Shown in pieces: positions 45,818 to 54,141 of a stretch of 64,000 nucleotides of DNA. Source of the DNA: Butyricimonas faecalis. GTDB lineage: Bacteria > Bacteroidota > Bacteroidia > Bacteroidales > Marinifilaceae. Location of the stretch: positions 868,001 to 932,000 of the forward strand of contig NZ_CP032819.1 of the NCBI RefSeq assembly GCF_003991565.1, given 5' to 3'. A program made the position numbers and the translations under genes. The notes below the pieces were generated by a model. That model saw only the letters and a list, made by a program, of their open reading frames with translations. It ran no database searches and was not told the DNA's origin. Position 1 is the first letter of the stretch, and the number at the start of each line of letters is the position of its first letter.

Positions 45818-46222
45818 TCATGGAAGAGAAGAGAATTTCATCACCTCTTTTTTGTGCCATTCCTTGTACCGCTTCATCGAGATTCCCATCCCGACAAGTT
45901 CCCTGTACCCTGATACTTTCTTTCTGAAGATGTGATTCTTGCCGTAAGCCTGGAGTTCGTCATCCGAGATGCTGGCCATTAAAACGGGAAATGGATAAAC
46001 TTTATGCCTGAGTACGGTTACATCGTGCGTTCCGAACAACTGACTCAACTGGTAGGCGGATTCTTCGAATGCGTGCCAATAGTCACCTGCTCCATATAAA
46101 CGGATGAATCGTCCGGTTATATCTTCCGTACGAATGATGTCGAACAAGCGTGTTTCGATGAGTTCCGTCAATGGTATCCAGCAAGGTTCAGCTCCAGAGT
46201 TATAATCATTCATTACTTTCAA
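45818..46222 (-). CDS. UpxZ-family antitermination antagonist
   Basis: 134 residues. The composition and length (IPLTELIETRLFDIIRTEDITG, split: PLTELIETRLFDII and RTEDITGRFIRLYGAGDY, then a YPFPVLMASISDDELQAYGKN segment) match UpxZ proteins, the second gene of Bacteroidales capsule loci. UpxZ inhibits UpxY proteins of other capsule loci, so that a cell expresses one polysaccharide at a time. It is normally right after upxY; here about 530 bp intervene. Confidence 0.85.
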   Translation of the reverse strand: MKVMNDYNSGAEPCWIPLTELIETRLFDIIRTEDITGRFIRLYGAGDYWHAFEESAYQLSQLFGTHDVTVLRHKVYPFPVLMASISDDELQAYGKNHIFRKKVSGYRELVGMGISMKRYKEWHKKEVMKFSSLP

Positions 46223-46755
46223 AAATATTTCATCCGTTGTTGTAAATTAGCGTATATTCAATTTTGCATATCCGAAGTGTTCTCCCACGCGTAATTTTCT
46301 GAAAAGGGATTCATTCAGCACACTTGTCAGTCAGATTACAGCATACATAGCCCCCATGAGCTTCCTTTCTGGAAAAGAACTCTTGTTTTACCCATAGATT
46401 GACAGGATGTCCCGTATCGTACGCAGCTATACAGCCATTTATATTTTGACTATCACGCAGAGTTTGCCATACGGTAAAGCAATGGTAAAAAACGTCCCAA
46501 TTTGCCGGGATCATTATAATCTCGGCAACGGAAAACGTATTCGTCAACCAACAGCTTTATCCAGTACAATATGGCGGAGCGTTTCCTGGTGGTATCGTCC
46601 CGACGGATACACGCATTCAATTCATGGAGTGACTAGTGTATCCTATTCTACCGAAGCTGCAGATCGTCCGACATATCATGATCAATGCAACACCGCTTTA
46701 ACTCTGGACCATATATCATCCAAAATCGAATCGGTCATACTTACATATCGCTATT
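46223..46755 (-). pseudogene. Possible decayed ORF between upxY and upxZ
   Basis: The gap contains minus-strand protein-like pieces in different frames (a frame at 46311-46547 ending KEAHGGYVCCNLTDKCAE and another upstream with RKRSAILYWIKLLVDEYVF), as if a gene has been broken by frameshifts. No family is recognised. UpxY and UpxZ are usually adjacent, so an inserted and decayed gene is plausible; chance frames cannot be excluded. Confidence 0.25.
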
Positions 46756-47304
46756 TTATAATAGTCTGATATATTCAGGATTGACTTCCACCCCTACGGA
46801 AAAGAACTCAGGCAGTTCCACTAACAGACGTTTTGTTTTCGACCCGCGTACAGTCAGCAATTTTCCTTCATAACCGTCCAAAGGGCCGCCCACAATACGG
46901 ATGTGCCGTCCACACATAGAGGGTGTCAATTCGCCAGGAAGATAATATTTCGGATTCTTCGATACGCTTACGGCATGTATGAACCGCTCCATGTCCCTAT
47001 CTGCAACAGTCATCGGATTTTTGTAACCACCTCCCTTCTGGAAACGGTACTGTATCGTGGAATACTTCTCCACGAACGGATCGATAGCTTCCCGTGTACC
47101 ATGGACAAAAAACAAATCCCGAATAAAGGGAACGTCTTCCCGAATCCGTTTGCCGCCACGAACACTCAACTGCTCTTTCATGGGAGTGAACACCTCAAAA
47201 TTCTCGTTCGACAATTGCTTGTATGCGGGCAGCTTGGCATTGGCCCGTTTAAGGTCGCGCATCACGTACCAACATATCTGCTTTTCTCCTTCCGAAACAG
47301 CCAT
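46756..47304 (-). CDS. UpxY-family transcription antiterminator (NusG-like)
   Basis: 182 residues. NusG N-terminal fold (KQICWYVMRDLKRANAKL; FEVFTPMKEQLSVRGGKRI; VPFIRDLFFVHG) and a C-terminal KOW region (GGPLDGYEGKLLTVRGSKTKRLLVEL). UpxY proteins bind the 5' leader of their own capsule transcript and stop premature termination, allowing full operon expression. It is the first gene of the capsule operon, about 200 bp downstream of the first invertible promoter cassette. Confidence 0.92.
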   Translation of the reverse strand: MAVSEGEKQICWYVMRDLKRANAKLPAYKQLSNENFEVFTPMKEQLSVRGGKRIREDVPFIRDLFFVHGTREAIDPFVEKYSTIQYRFQKGGGYKNPMTVADRDMERFIHAVSVSKNPKYYLPGELTPSMCGRHIRIVGGPLDGYEGKLLTVRGSKTKRLLVELPEFFSVGVEVNPEYIRLL

Positions 47305-47508
47305 ATTTGGGGGTTAATACAATTCTTCTAATCCTGCATGATTGCATATCGTATTATACATCAAGCAGTTACAAACATTCTTTTCAAAAGTTTGGGAGAG
47401 TAACTCCCCGTGTCTATACATCTGTTTATGTTTGCTATAAAAGATTCTGTTATTTTACACCTGCAAAAGGAATCCAAAACCGTTTTTGATTCCATTTTTT
47501 GCTACTTC
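47305..47508 (-). promoter_or_regulatory. Leader region of the upxY capsule operon
   Basis: 204 bp without a gene, between the invertible cassette and the upxY start. In known Bacteroides capsule loci this leader holds the UpxY recognition sequence. No single motif could be assigned here. Confidence 0.4.
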
Positions 47509-47716
47509 TCTCCGCAAGAGAAGTAGTAAGGTGATATATTGATAATAACTGGCTGATAAACAGATGAAATAGAATTGGGAAAAGTTAGATTTGCTCAGCA
47601 AATGTTGACGTAAATAGTTTTAAACTATTGGTTTATCCTAAAAAAACTACCCGTTTTATGCCGCTATTATCAATAAATTATGTAATTTTGCATTATTACT
47701 ACTTCTCTTGCGGAGA
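47509..47716. repeat. Invertible promoter cassette 1 of the capsule locus
   Basis: A 21-bp perfect inverted repeat bounds 208 bp: left site 47509-47529, right site 47696-47716. Each site has the arm ACTTCTCT and the spacer TGCGG (read from the right site); the left site is palindromic (CTACTTCTCT ccgca AGAGAAGTAG, 47502-47526), as expected for a tyrosine recombinase core site. A TAATTTTG -7 element lies inside next to the right site. Flipping the cassette would turn this promoter toward upxY. Confidence 0.85.
47683..47690 (+). promoter_or_regulatory. Invertible promoter -7 element, capsule cassette 1 (OFF as sequenced)
   Basis: TAATTTTG followed by C, pointing right, 11 bp from the right recombination site. 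As sequenced it points away from the capsule genes on the left. Confidence 0.7.
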
Positions 47717-47874
47717 AAACCATTCAAACGCTCAACATCTTATCTGCTTTGCAAGTCTATTATCTACTTAGTTCAACAACTTGCCGTTTCAAAGTTCCTT
47801 CGTGCCCATGTAGGTGTTAAGGAAGTTTTTCAGCCGCATAATTTCTATCAAAATTATTCTGTCTCCGATAGTTC

Positions 47875-48080
47875 TCTTTTCAAGAGAAGTATTAGAATTG
47901 AAAAGCTTGGTTATTAATGTATTACTAAGATAAAAAGGCTAATTTGCTTAACATTTACTTCAATTCACGAAACTTTATTCCTTTCCAAGAAGATTTGTTC
48001 AAAGATTTTTTTGGGTTATTCTTAATAACTTTCACGTTTTTTTCATACCTTTGTGCGTATTAATACTTCTCTTGAAAAGA
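47875..48080. repeat. Invertible promoter cassette 2 of the capsule locus
   Basis: A 20-bp perfect inverted repeat (TAATACTTCTCTTGAAAAGA on the right, 48061-48080; reverse complement at 47875-47894) bounds 206 bp. The arm ACTTCTCT is the same as in cassette 1 but the spacer is TGAAA. A TACCTTTG promoter element lies inside near the right site. 158 bp separate it from cassette 1. Confidence 0.85.
48046..48053 (+). promoter_or_regulatory. Invertible promoter -7 element, capsule cassette 2
   Basis: TACCTTTG pointing right, 11 bp before the ACTTCTCT arm of the right site. In this orientation it would read toward the 59-codon frame at 48143. Confidence 0.7.
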
Positions 48081-48142
48081 ATTAGACGTTTTCTTATTAT
48101 CTATATTAAAGCAGAAGGTGATTATGTACCACTTTATAGGGC

Positions 48143-48322
48143 ATGAACGGAATACTTGATTTCATGCCAAATTTTTGTCACTTCGTACTAAGTGAAGCCG
48201 AACGGATTTCAAATGGGCTACGTTTAGCAGATAATGAGCAAATCTTCTTTTACACTCATTTAATTGCTTGTCTCCTTTATAAACAGAGGGAAAATTCTAT
48301 TTCCCAAACAGATAATAAGTAA
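48143..48322 (+). CDS. Small hypothetical protein downstream of cassette 2
   Basis: 59 residues: MNGILDFMPNFCHFVLSEAE at the start, RLADNEQIFFYTHLIACLLY in the middle. It begins 63 bp beyond the right site of cassette 2 and in the direction its promoter points as sequenced, so it would be expressed when the capsule-facing orientation is off. Protein-like composition but no known family; it may be a chance frame. Confidence 0.4.
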   Translation: MNGILDFMPNFCHFVLSEAERISNGLRLADNEQIFFYTHLIACLLYKQRENSISQTDNK

Positions 48323-48697
48323 TTTAACTTTATCTGTTTCCAGAGAAAGTATAACAAAGTTGGAAGGGTGTTAGTATATAGATACCTTGTTTTTATGAGT
48401 CAGGCATGATGTTGGCTCCCCAACAACAGTATTTCAAGAAAGAATGTAGTATTTGTCGCAACCGGATACTGAAAAATGTTCATGATACTTGGTCGTGCCC
48501 CAAGAAACGATAACCAAGTGGATAAAGTAGTCAGTGGCGTTGGGCCAAAATCGTTATCCGATCATTTTATATAACACTCGGTATTAAAAGACAGGGAAAA
48601 CGAGATGAATGTTTATATCTCCCTGATGATTATTGGTGAGGGGCAGGCTGTCTATGACAGTTTATCATTCCGCAACGGATCGGCATACAAAAGCCTA
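48323..48697. other. Intergenic region, nothing recognised
   Basis: Between the small plus-strand frame and the end of the HTH-repeat gene. No ORF, clear terminator or repeat was found. Confidence 0.4.
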
Positions 48698-49996
48698 TCA
48701 CATATCCTTTATCCCTTCTTTCCGGAGAAGTTCCTTGTGTCGTTCGACCAGTTCCGGAAAATTCCTTTTGATGAATTGCCGAAACGGGCAGTCATTGAAT
48801 CCGAACCGCCTGGCCAACGACTTCACGCTTTCGGTTGTAGTAGCGTACAACCTTATGGCTTCGCTGTATTTCTCCATACTGCGACGGGATACCATACCGC
48901 CAGTATCCGTTCTGACCATTCCCTGCCGGGCATACAGTTCCGGCTCGTGTTCTTTCAGGTAGGAACGGAAGCCTTCCGGCTGTAACCCGAACTCGGCAGC
49001 CACCCGGGCTGTCGGCAGTCCGCTTTCTTTCAGCCGACGGATGGCTTCGGCATACTTGGCCTTTGTTGCAGGATTGTATTTCCGGACTTTAGACCAGTCC
49101 ACGGGCTGTCCTTCCTCGTAGGGGATATTCTTCCGCCTGCATATCAGGTCCAGATGCCACCTTTGCAGGTGTTCGTAGAATCCCTTTCTCGACACTCCCG
49201 TCTTCTTGGCTATCTGCGCGGCTGACATGGGTGTCGTGCTATACAGGCGCACCGCCTCGGCATACTTGTCCGCCGTCTCCCGCGAGGGGGCATGAACGGT
49301 ACCCCTGCCGGTGATTTCCCCTTTCCGCTGATTGCGTAGAGCCTTTTCGCGTATCTTGATACGCCGCTTTACCAGTTCCTTGTGGTAGTACAACAGGTGT
49401 TGTTCCAGGCCGGTGTAGGAAACCCCGCATGAATCGGCGGCCTCCTGCACCGTGACATACGGGCTGTGACGCAACAGTTTCACGGCTTCGGCATACTGCT
49501 CCTTACAGGCCCGGCGTGTGCCGCGCAGCAGCCCGTCACCGATCCCCAGCCATTCGCGTACCTTCTCGCGCCACTCGATTATCTCGGGATAATGCGTGCG
49601 CAGCTGCCTGCCCAGGTTCGTGCCTTCCAACCCGAATTTACGGGCAATCTGCGAGACGTTGCACTTGATATGCTCCATGCTTCCGCACGCCTCGATAGCG
49701 TCCTTGTACTTGGCACGGGTAGCGGGCAACTGTCCCCGCAGCTGTCCCAACCTGATGTGGCCGGCCTCCTCTTTGCTGCACAGGATGGCGTAACGGGCCA
49801 GCACAAGTTCGCGGTGGTACTTGGTCAGGTAACACCGGAATCCCGATTCCGTCACTTCGCAGATACGGCATATCTCACGGCCGGAAAGCTCCGTGGAAGC
49901 GTACATTTCAATCGCCCGGCGGTATTTCTCCTCCGTCTCCGGCCTGACGCCCCTGAAACGGTTGCTTTCTTTACTGTCTTTTCCGGTTGTTTTCAT
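48698..49996 (-). CDS. Protein of six tandem helix-turn-helix-like repeats
   Basis: 432 residues made almost entirely of six related units of about 55-75 residues. Each begins with a (K/E)YxEAIRLY helix, then S-x-x-x-IAxxxGVSxxGFxxHL, then a (K/R)xHxELVxRR end. The central part has the spacing of a helix-turn-helix (for example AAQIAKKTGVSRKGFYEHLQ). It is very basic and has no signal peptide or enzyme domain, so it is probably a sequence-specific DNA binder with several contact units. It is the last gene of the fimbrial operon, 10 bp after the thioredoxin-like gene. Confidence 0.75.
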   Translation of the reverse strand: MKTTGKDSKESNRFRGVRPETEEKYRRAIEMYASTELSGREICRICEVTESGFRCYLTKYHRELVLARYAILCSKEEAGHIRLGQLRGQLPATRAKYKDAIEACGSMEHIKCNVSQIARKFGLEGTNLGRQLRTHYPEIIEWREKVREWLGIGDGLLRGTRRACKEQYAEAVKLLRHSPYVTVQEAADSCGVSYTGLEQHLLYYHKELVKRRIKIREKALRNQRKGEITGRGTVHAPSRETADKYAEAVRLYSTTPMSAAQIAKKTGVSRKGFYEHLQRWHLDLICRRKNIPYEEGQPVDWSKVRKYNPATKAKYAEAIRRLKESGLPTARVAAEFGLQPEGFRSYLKEHEPELYARQGMVRTDTGGMVSRRSMEKYSEAIRLYATTTESVKSLARRFGFNDCPFRQFIKRNFPELVERHKELLRKEGIKDM

Positions 49997-50006
49997 CGGT
50001 TTCCAT

Positions 50007-50915
50007 TCATGAAGCGTTTTTTCCGGACAACCATTCTTCCACCTGCTTGAACGAAGCGTCCTTGAGTATCACCCGTTTTTCCGCATCGAGCAGGTAAAGG
50101 GTCGGCATCGCCTTGAGGTCGTACACCTGTTCACGGGTAAGCCGCTGCCCGTCGTCATAGCCGTCGATCCAGTTCTTGGGAAAATCCTCCTTTTCCCATG
50201 CGGGGGTCTTTCCCTCCACGCACATGGAAAGCAGCTTCAGGCGACCGGATTCCAACAGCCCGTTCACAACCGGGGACGAGGAGAGCAATTCCTTCACCCG
50301 GCGGCAGTCCTCGCAATCGGGGTCGTTGAAGTAGACCAGCACGTAATCGGCCTTTATGCCGGAAAGCTGCCTGTGCCTGCCGTCCCGGCAGGTGACGGTA
50401 AAATCCGCCGCCACGTCTCCCGGACGGTTCTTCATGGCCATTTCCAACAGGTAGCGGGGACGTGCCTTGTCCGTATCGGACAGGCGGGGATTGTCCAGCA
50501 GTGCCCGCAATACGAGGATATGCAGTTCTTCGTCATGCATGGGTGAGTTGGATTCGTAGAGGTACTTGTCACTCAGCCCGATGAAGTGGTACAGCATCTC
50601 CTGTCCGGTTGCGGCGCGGCGGAAAAGGGTGTCAACGGCAGCCGGTGCCTGATTGGTATAGGGCAGGATGCTGAGGAAATCGACAAAGGCCTGCTCGGTG
50701 ATTTCAGGTCGGGAGATAAGTGATGTATCGGCAAAATCGAAGTGGTCCCAATAATGCAGGGAAAGATAGGCGGCACGGTCTTCGGGCGCCGTCAGCGTGA
50801 CAGGCACGTCAGGCAGACGGAATTCCTTGGTCTTCTTCTGCCGCTGGGCATATGAACAGGATGCGATTCCTGCACAGAAGAGACACGCAAAAAAGGTAAG
50901 ATTCAAAATTTTCAT
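50007..50915 (-). CDS. DUF5106/thioredoxin-like lipoprotein of the fimbrial operon
   Basis: 302 residues with a signal ending in ...GIASC (lipobox). An N-terminal DUF5106-like helical region is followed by a thioredoxin fold starting about residue 165 (VAADFTVTCRDGRHRQLSGI, VYFNDPDCEDCRRVKELL with a C-x-x-C active site, cis-Pro in LKAMPTLYLLD). Similar proteins accompany Bacteroidetes fimbrial or adhesin operons and may form or reduce disulfides in the surface proteins encoded upstream. Confidence 0.8.
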   Translation of the reverse strand: MKILNLTFFACLFCAGIASCSYAQRQKKTKEFRLPDVPVTLTAPEDRAAYLSLHYWDHFDFADTSLISRPEITEQAFVDFLSILPYTNQAPAAVDTLFRRAATGQEMLYHFIGLSDKYLYESNSPMHDEELHILVLRALLDNPRLSDTDKARPRYLLEMAMKNRPGDVAADFTVTCRDGRHRQLSGIKADYVLVYFNDPDCEDCRRVKELLSSSPVVNGLLESGRLKLLSMCVEGKTPAWEKEDFPKNWIDGYDDGQRLTREQVYDLKAMPTLYLLDAEKRVILKDASFKQVEEWLSGKNAS

Positions 50916-50932
50916 TGTATATCGTGTTTATG

Positions 50933-50964
50933 AAAAACTCCGAACGTAGAAGCGCCCGGAGTTT
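50933..50964 (-). terminator. Terminator-like hairpin inside the fimbrial operon
   Basis: Stem AAACTCCG / CGGAGTTT with a 14-base loop; on the minus strand five T follow. It lies between the large tip protein gene and the thioredoxin-like gene and could reduce expression of the last two genes. Confidence 0.5.
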
Positions 50965-50985
50965 CCGTTTGTATCATTCAGAATA

Positions 50986-53900
50986 TCAGTTCCCCAACGT
51001 GAGTTCCACATTTTCCTGACTGCCGAACAGCTCTGCCAGATTATTGTACGTGCGGTGGTAAACCTTGCCATCCACTTCGTAATGGAACTGTACCGGATTG
51101 GTATACCAGTCGAACGAGTACTCCTTGCGCAGGCGCAGTTCGTACCGGCCTTCGGCTGTCACGGTTACGGCACCGATACGGCTGCTGTTGCTGACACGCT
51201 CGAACGCAACGAATGCACCGGCAGGCACCGGTTTCCGACTTCCGGTTTCATCTGTATAATGGATGTTTCCGCCCATCGACCGGTTCGTTACACGGAACGT
51301 CTTGGAGTAGAACACTACCTGCTCCTCGTTGGAAGAGATGACGATGTCCCCCGCACTCACGATGCTTTTCGTGGTAAAACGCAGCGTCTTGCGTTCTCCC
51401 GACTGGTTCACGTTTGCATTAGGAGTATTGTCTTGATTGACGACTTGCGTACCCGGGAAGTAGTTCCGTTCCTTCTCACGATCCGCATCCACCTTGTAGA
51501 CAAAGCGTCCCGGACTTACCTCATAGAGTTTGTTGTCCAGACCGGGATTGTTGCCCAATGCCAGCATAGGCGCGTCGATATAGATTTCGAACTCCTCGCC
51601 GAACGGATCCACGGACTTCTTGTCAAAACCGGCAAAACTGGTTATGTCGATGGCGATGTCTACCGGTTTGCCGGGTTCGTATGTCCATTCCAAAGGGGTG
51701 ATAAGTTCGGGTACGTCCGCAGTCGGAGTATTGTCCGGTTCCTGCCCGGCCCATTCATTGTTGTTATACTTCAGCCTTGCCCCGAAACGGAACGGATTGT
51801 AGTTTGCCAGCTCGAAAGTGACGCTGCGGTAAGAATTGCCGCCATATCCCTGGTCGACTCCGTTGTTGTCTGCGTCCAACACAGCATCCCTGCCGGATAC
51901 GTTTGAGGCAATACGGACAACCTCGGCACTTTTGGGACGGCTGGATTTCATATAGATTGAATATTTCCCAACATTCTCACCCGTCTGATCTATCACGTCA
52001 GGACGTGGCTTGAACATCAGCATACGGCCACCTTGGGGGTTGTTGGCTTGCCACCAACTGTTCGATTCATTGGGATAAAATTCACAATCAAATGCAGTCA
52101 CACCTGCCTTGTCCTCTTCTCCATCCTCATAATAATCCAAAAATTGTGAATAGAGCAGGAATTCATCCTTTACTCCTGCATTGAACGGTGTTCCCTGTCC
52201 GGAAACATCTATTCCGTCTCCCTTTTTCGTGAGCAACTGCAGGTCGAATTGCACATTGGCATGTTTTTTCTGCGGAACCAGGCGGTAAAGAATCAATTCG
52301 TCTTCAGGATATCCTTCGATACCTCCTCCGCTTCCATTACAGGTATTCAGACCGGTTACCGTGATGGAGTTTCTGTTGTTCGAGTAAGTAAATACCCGTT
52401 CCATGGTTTCAAAGTGTTCCGCCTCGATATAGAGCCTTCCCTGATAGTCTTCGTCTTGAGACAGGACGTTCTCGAAATAGACACGTTGCACGCCGGGTTG
52501 TTTTACGGTGTAGATATACTTGTAATCCGGTTCCGGAGTGATGTCACCGCTGCTGTACCACTCTTTCTCTCCGTTACTAACCACTGTAAGAGCCATACCC
52601 GATTCGGGACGGATGTCGAGTCCCCCGACGGATATGTAGACCTTCATCGGGAAGAGTTCCGCCGGGCAGGTCTCGGGAACGGTAAACATCACCGTCACGT
52701 GCGAACGGTTTTTGGTGGGGTCTGTCCCGTCCATTCCTCCATAAATCTGTGTACCCACCCACGAGGGGACAAACGACTGCTCCTTCACCATGATGACCTT
52801 GATCTTACGCTGCAACCGTCCGTGCTTCACGAGCAAGGTACCCTCCAATTTTTCGTTGCCCCCCATAGGAAGCAGGGAGATGGAAATGGAACCTTCGCCT
52901 ACACCGTTTTGGACTACGAAGTTGTTTGCAATCCCCTGTCGGGCCACATGGTTGTCTATCCACGTCACATCCGCCTTGTCTGAATCCGTTATCTCCTTTC
53001 TTCCTTTGCCTTTTATGGTGTATGAGAGCGTATAAAGCTCGTTGGCATATTCTGCGCCAAGGACATGGTCGGTTTGTGAGACCGTGAGAATATAGTCATT
53101 ATCCTCCACCTCGTTCACCTTGTCGGAAATGGAAATCCACACGTTGTTCGTGGCTGCCGCCTCCAACGCTTCGGCAAAAGTAGCCTGACCGAAAGAGAGC
53201 CTGCCCGTAATATTCAACTGATAATCGTGGTTCCGGCGAATGAGTATCTGGTTTCCGTCTTCCTTCACCAGCATCACGCGATAATACAGTTCTTCCGTAT
53301 CCCCCGCATTGCGTCCGCGCAGGATGATGCTGACGGGGTCATCCGCTCTGTTCTCGCTCTCGAAAATATATTGTCCCATATCGGTGGTCACGTCCGTAAT
53401 ATCGCTCAGCTTGGCATCATTGGCCGGAAGTGTAACGAAGTCGTCGGCAAGCCAGTCACTCTCGTCGAAATCAAAACCTTTTTCCGGATGGAACGGAGCC
53501 ACCGTACCGAAAGCATTGGTGTTACAGACGGCAAAACCGGTTGCGGTGAACCACTGGCTACCCGGATTGGAAACGGAAACCTTGGCATGGTTCCGGAGCA
53601 TCTTTATCTGGTTTCCTGCGGCGGCCATCTGGTCGGCAATGGTCTTTTTCTTCTGTTCCTCGGTGGAATTGTCACAGGCGAAGCGCGCCCAGTAAATCAT
53701 GCGTCCCGACGAGCCTTCGAGCAGTGCCATCACTTCCGCTTCCGATTTGTTGCGGAACTGGTCCTGCTCAAACTCCGTCATCACCTGATTGGCGACAAAA
53801 TGCACGGTCCGGGTGTTTTCGGGCACCTCGGCTTTGAACGTACCTGCGGCAACCGTTGTAGCCTTGACATCTGCCGTTACGGTCGTGATGAAAAGGCCGT

Positions 53901-54126
53901 AACTGTCGAAACAGAACAGCGTCATATCCTGCACGCCTCCTCCGTCGGGATCTACCGCACGGGTAGCCACTTCCTGCATGTCCGGAATGTCCGCACTGAA
54001 CAGGAGCGCCACGTAGCCTTCGCGGGCTGCGGGTAATGTCTCCAGCCACTCGTCCTGTCGGCAAGCGACCAGCAGGACAGCTATCGCGGCAAGAGCCATG
54101 GTTGTATGTATCAATCTTTGCATCAT
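50986..54126 (-). CDS. Large fimbrial accessory/tip lipoprotein (DUF4906-like)
   Basis: 1046 residues. Signal peptide with lipobox LLVAC, then an N-terminal fimbrillin-like domain containing the cleavage-type motif EVATRAVDP (trypsin-like/gingipain site), and long beta-rich repeats. A DUF4906-like region is inferred from length and position. Proteins of this type are the tip or minor adhesins of Mfa/Fim pili. It is the third of three large accessory genes. Confidence 0.75.
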   Translation of the reverse strand: MMQRLIHTTMALAAIAVLLVACRQDEWLETLPAAREGYVALLFSADIPDMQEVATRAVDPDGGGVQDMTLFCFDSYGLFITTVTADVKATTVAAGTFKAEVPENTRTVHFVANQVMTEFEQDQFRNKSEAEVMALLEGSSGRMIYWARFACDNSTEEQKKKTIADQMAAAGNQIKMLRNHAKVSVSNPGSQWFTATGFAVCNTNAFGTVAPFHPEKGFDFDESDWLADDFVTLPANDAKLSDITDVTTDMGQYIFESENRADDPVSIILRGRNAGDTEELYYRVMLVKEDGNQILIRRNHDYQLNITGRLSFGQATFAEALEAAATNNVWISISDKVNEVEDNDYILTVSQTDHVLGAEYANELYTLSYTIKGKGRKEITDSDKADVTWIDNHVARQGIANNFVVQNGVGEGSISISLLPMGGNEKLEGTLLVKHGRLQRKIKVIMVKEQSFVPSWVGTQIYGGMDGTDPTKNRSHVTVMFTVPETCPAELFPMKVYISVGGLDIRPESGMALTVVSNGEKEWYSSGDITPEPDYKYIYTVKQPGVQRVYFENVLSQDEDYQGRLYIEAEHFETMERVFTYSNNRNSITVTGLNTCNGSGGGIEGYPEDELILYRLVPQKKHANVQFDLQLLTKKGDGIDVSGQGTPFNAGVKDEFLLYSQFLDYYEDGEEDKAGVTAFDCEFYPNESNSWWQANNPQGGRMLMFKPRPDVIDQTGENVGKYSIYMKSSRPKSAEVVRIASNVSGRDAVLDADNNGVDQGYGGNSYRSVTFELANYNPFRFGARLKYNNNEWAGQEPDNTPTADVPELITPLEWTYEPGKPVDIAIDITSFAGFDKKSVDPFGEEFEIYIDAPMLALGNNPGLDNKLYEVSPGRFVYKVDADREKERNYFPGTQVVNQDNTPNANVNQSGERKTLRFTTKSIVSAGDIVISSNEEQVVFYSKTFRVTNRSMGGNIHYTDETGSRKPVPAGAFVAFERVSNSSRIGAVTVTAEGRYELRLRKEYSFDWYTNPVQFHYEVDGKVYHRTYNNLAELFGSQENVELTLGN

Positions 54127-54141
54127 ATCCTGTCTTTTTCG

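Noticed and set aside
46407..46769. Plus-strand frame of 120 codons in the upxY-upxZ gap
   Set aside because: Overlaps the 3' end of upxY on the other strand, no start context or recognisable domain.
47502..47526. Hairpin CTACTTCTCT / AGAGAAGTAG read as a terminator
   Set aside because: No T run follows, and an exact inverted partner exists at 47696-47716 with a promoter between; a recombination site explains it better.
47708..47917. Plus-strand frame of 69 codons between the capsule cassettes
   Set aside because: It spans a recombination site and part of the next cassette; the homologous region at the fimbrial locus does not keep the frame.
51055..54036. Long plus-strand frames antisense to the fimbrial genes (for example 51055-51906 and 53227-54036)
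   Set aside because: They are opposite to genes with clear domains and signal peptides, have unusual composition and no recognisable domain; they arise from codon bias of the coding strand.
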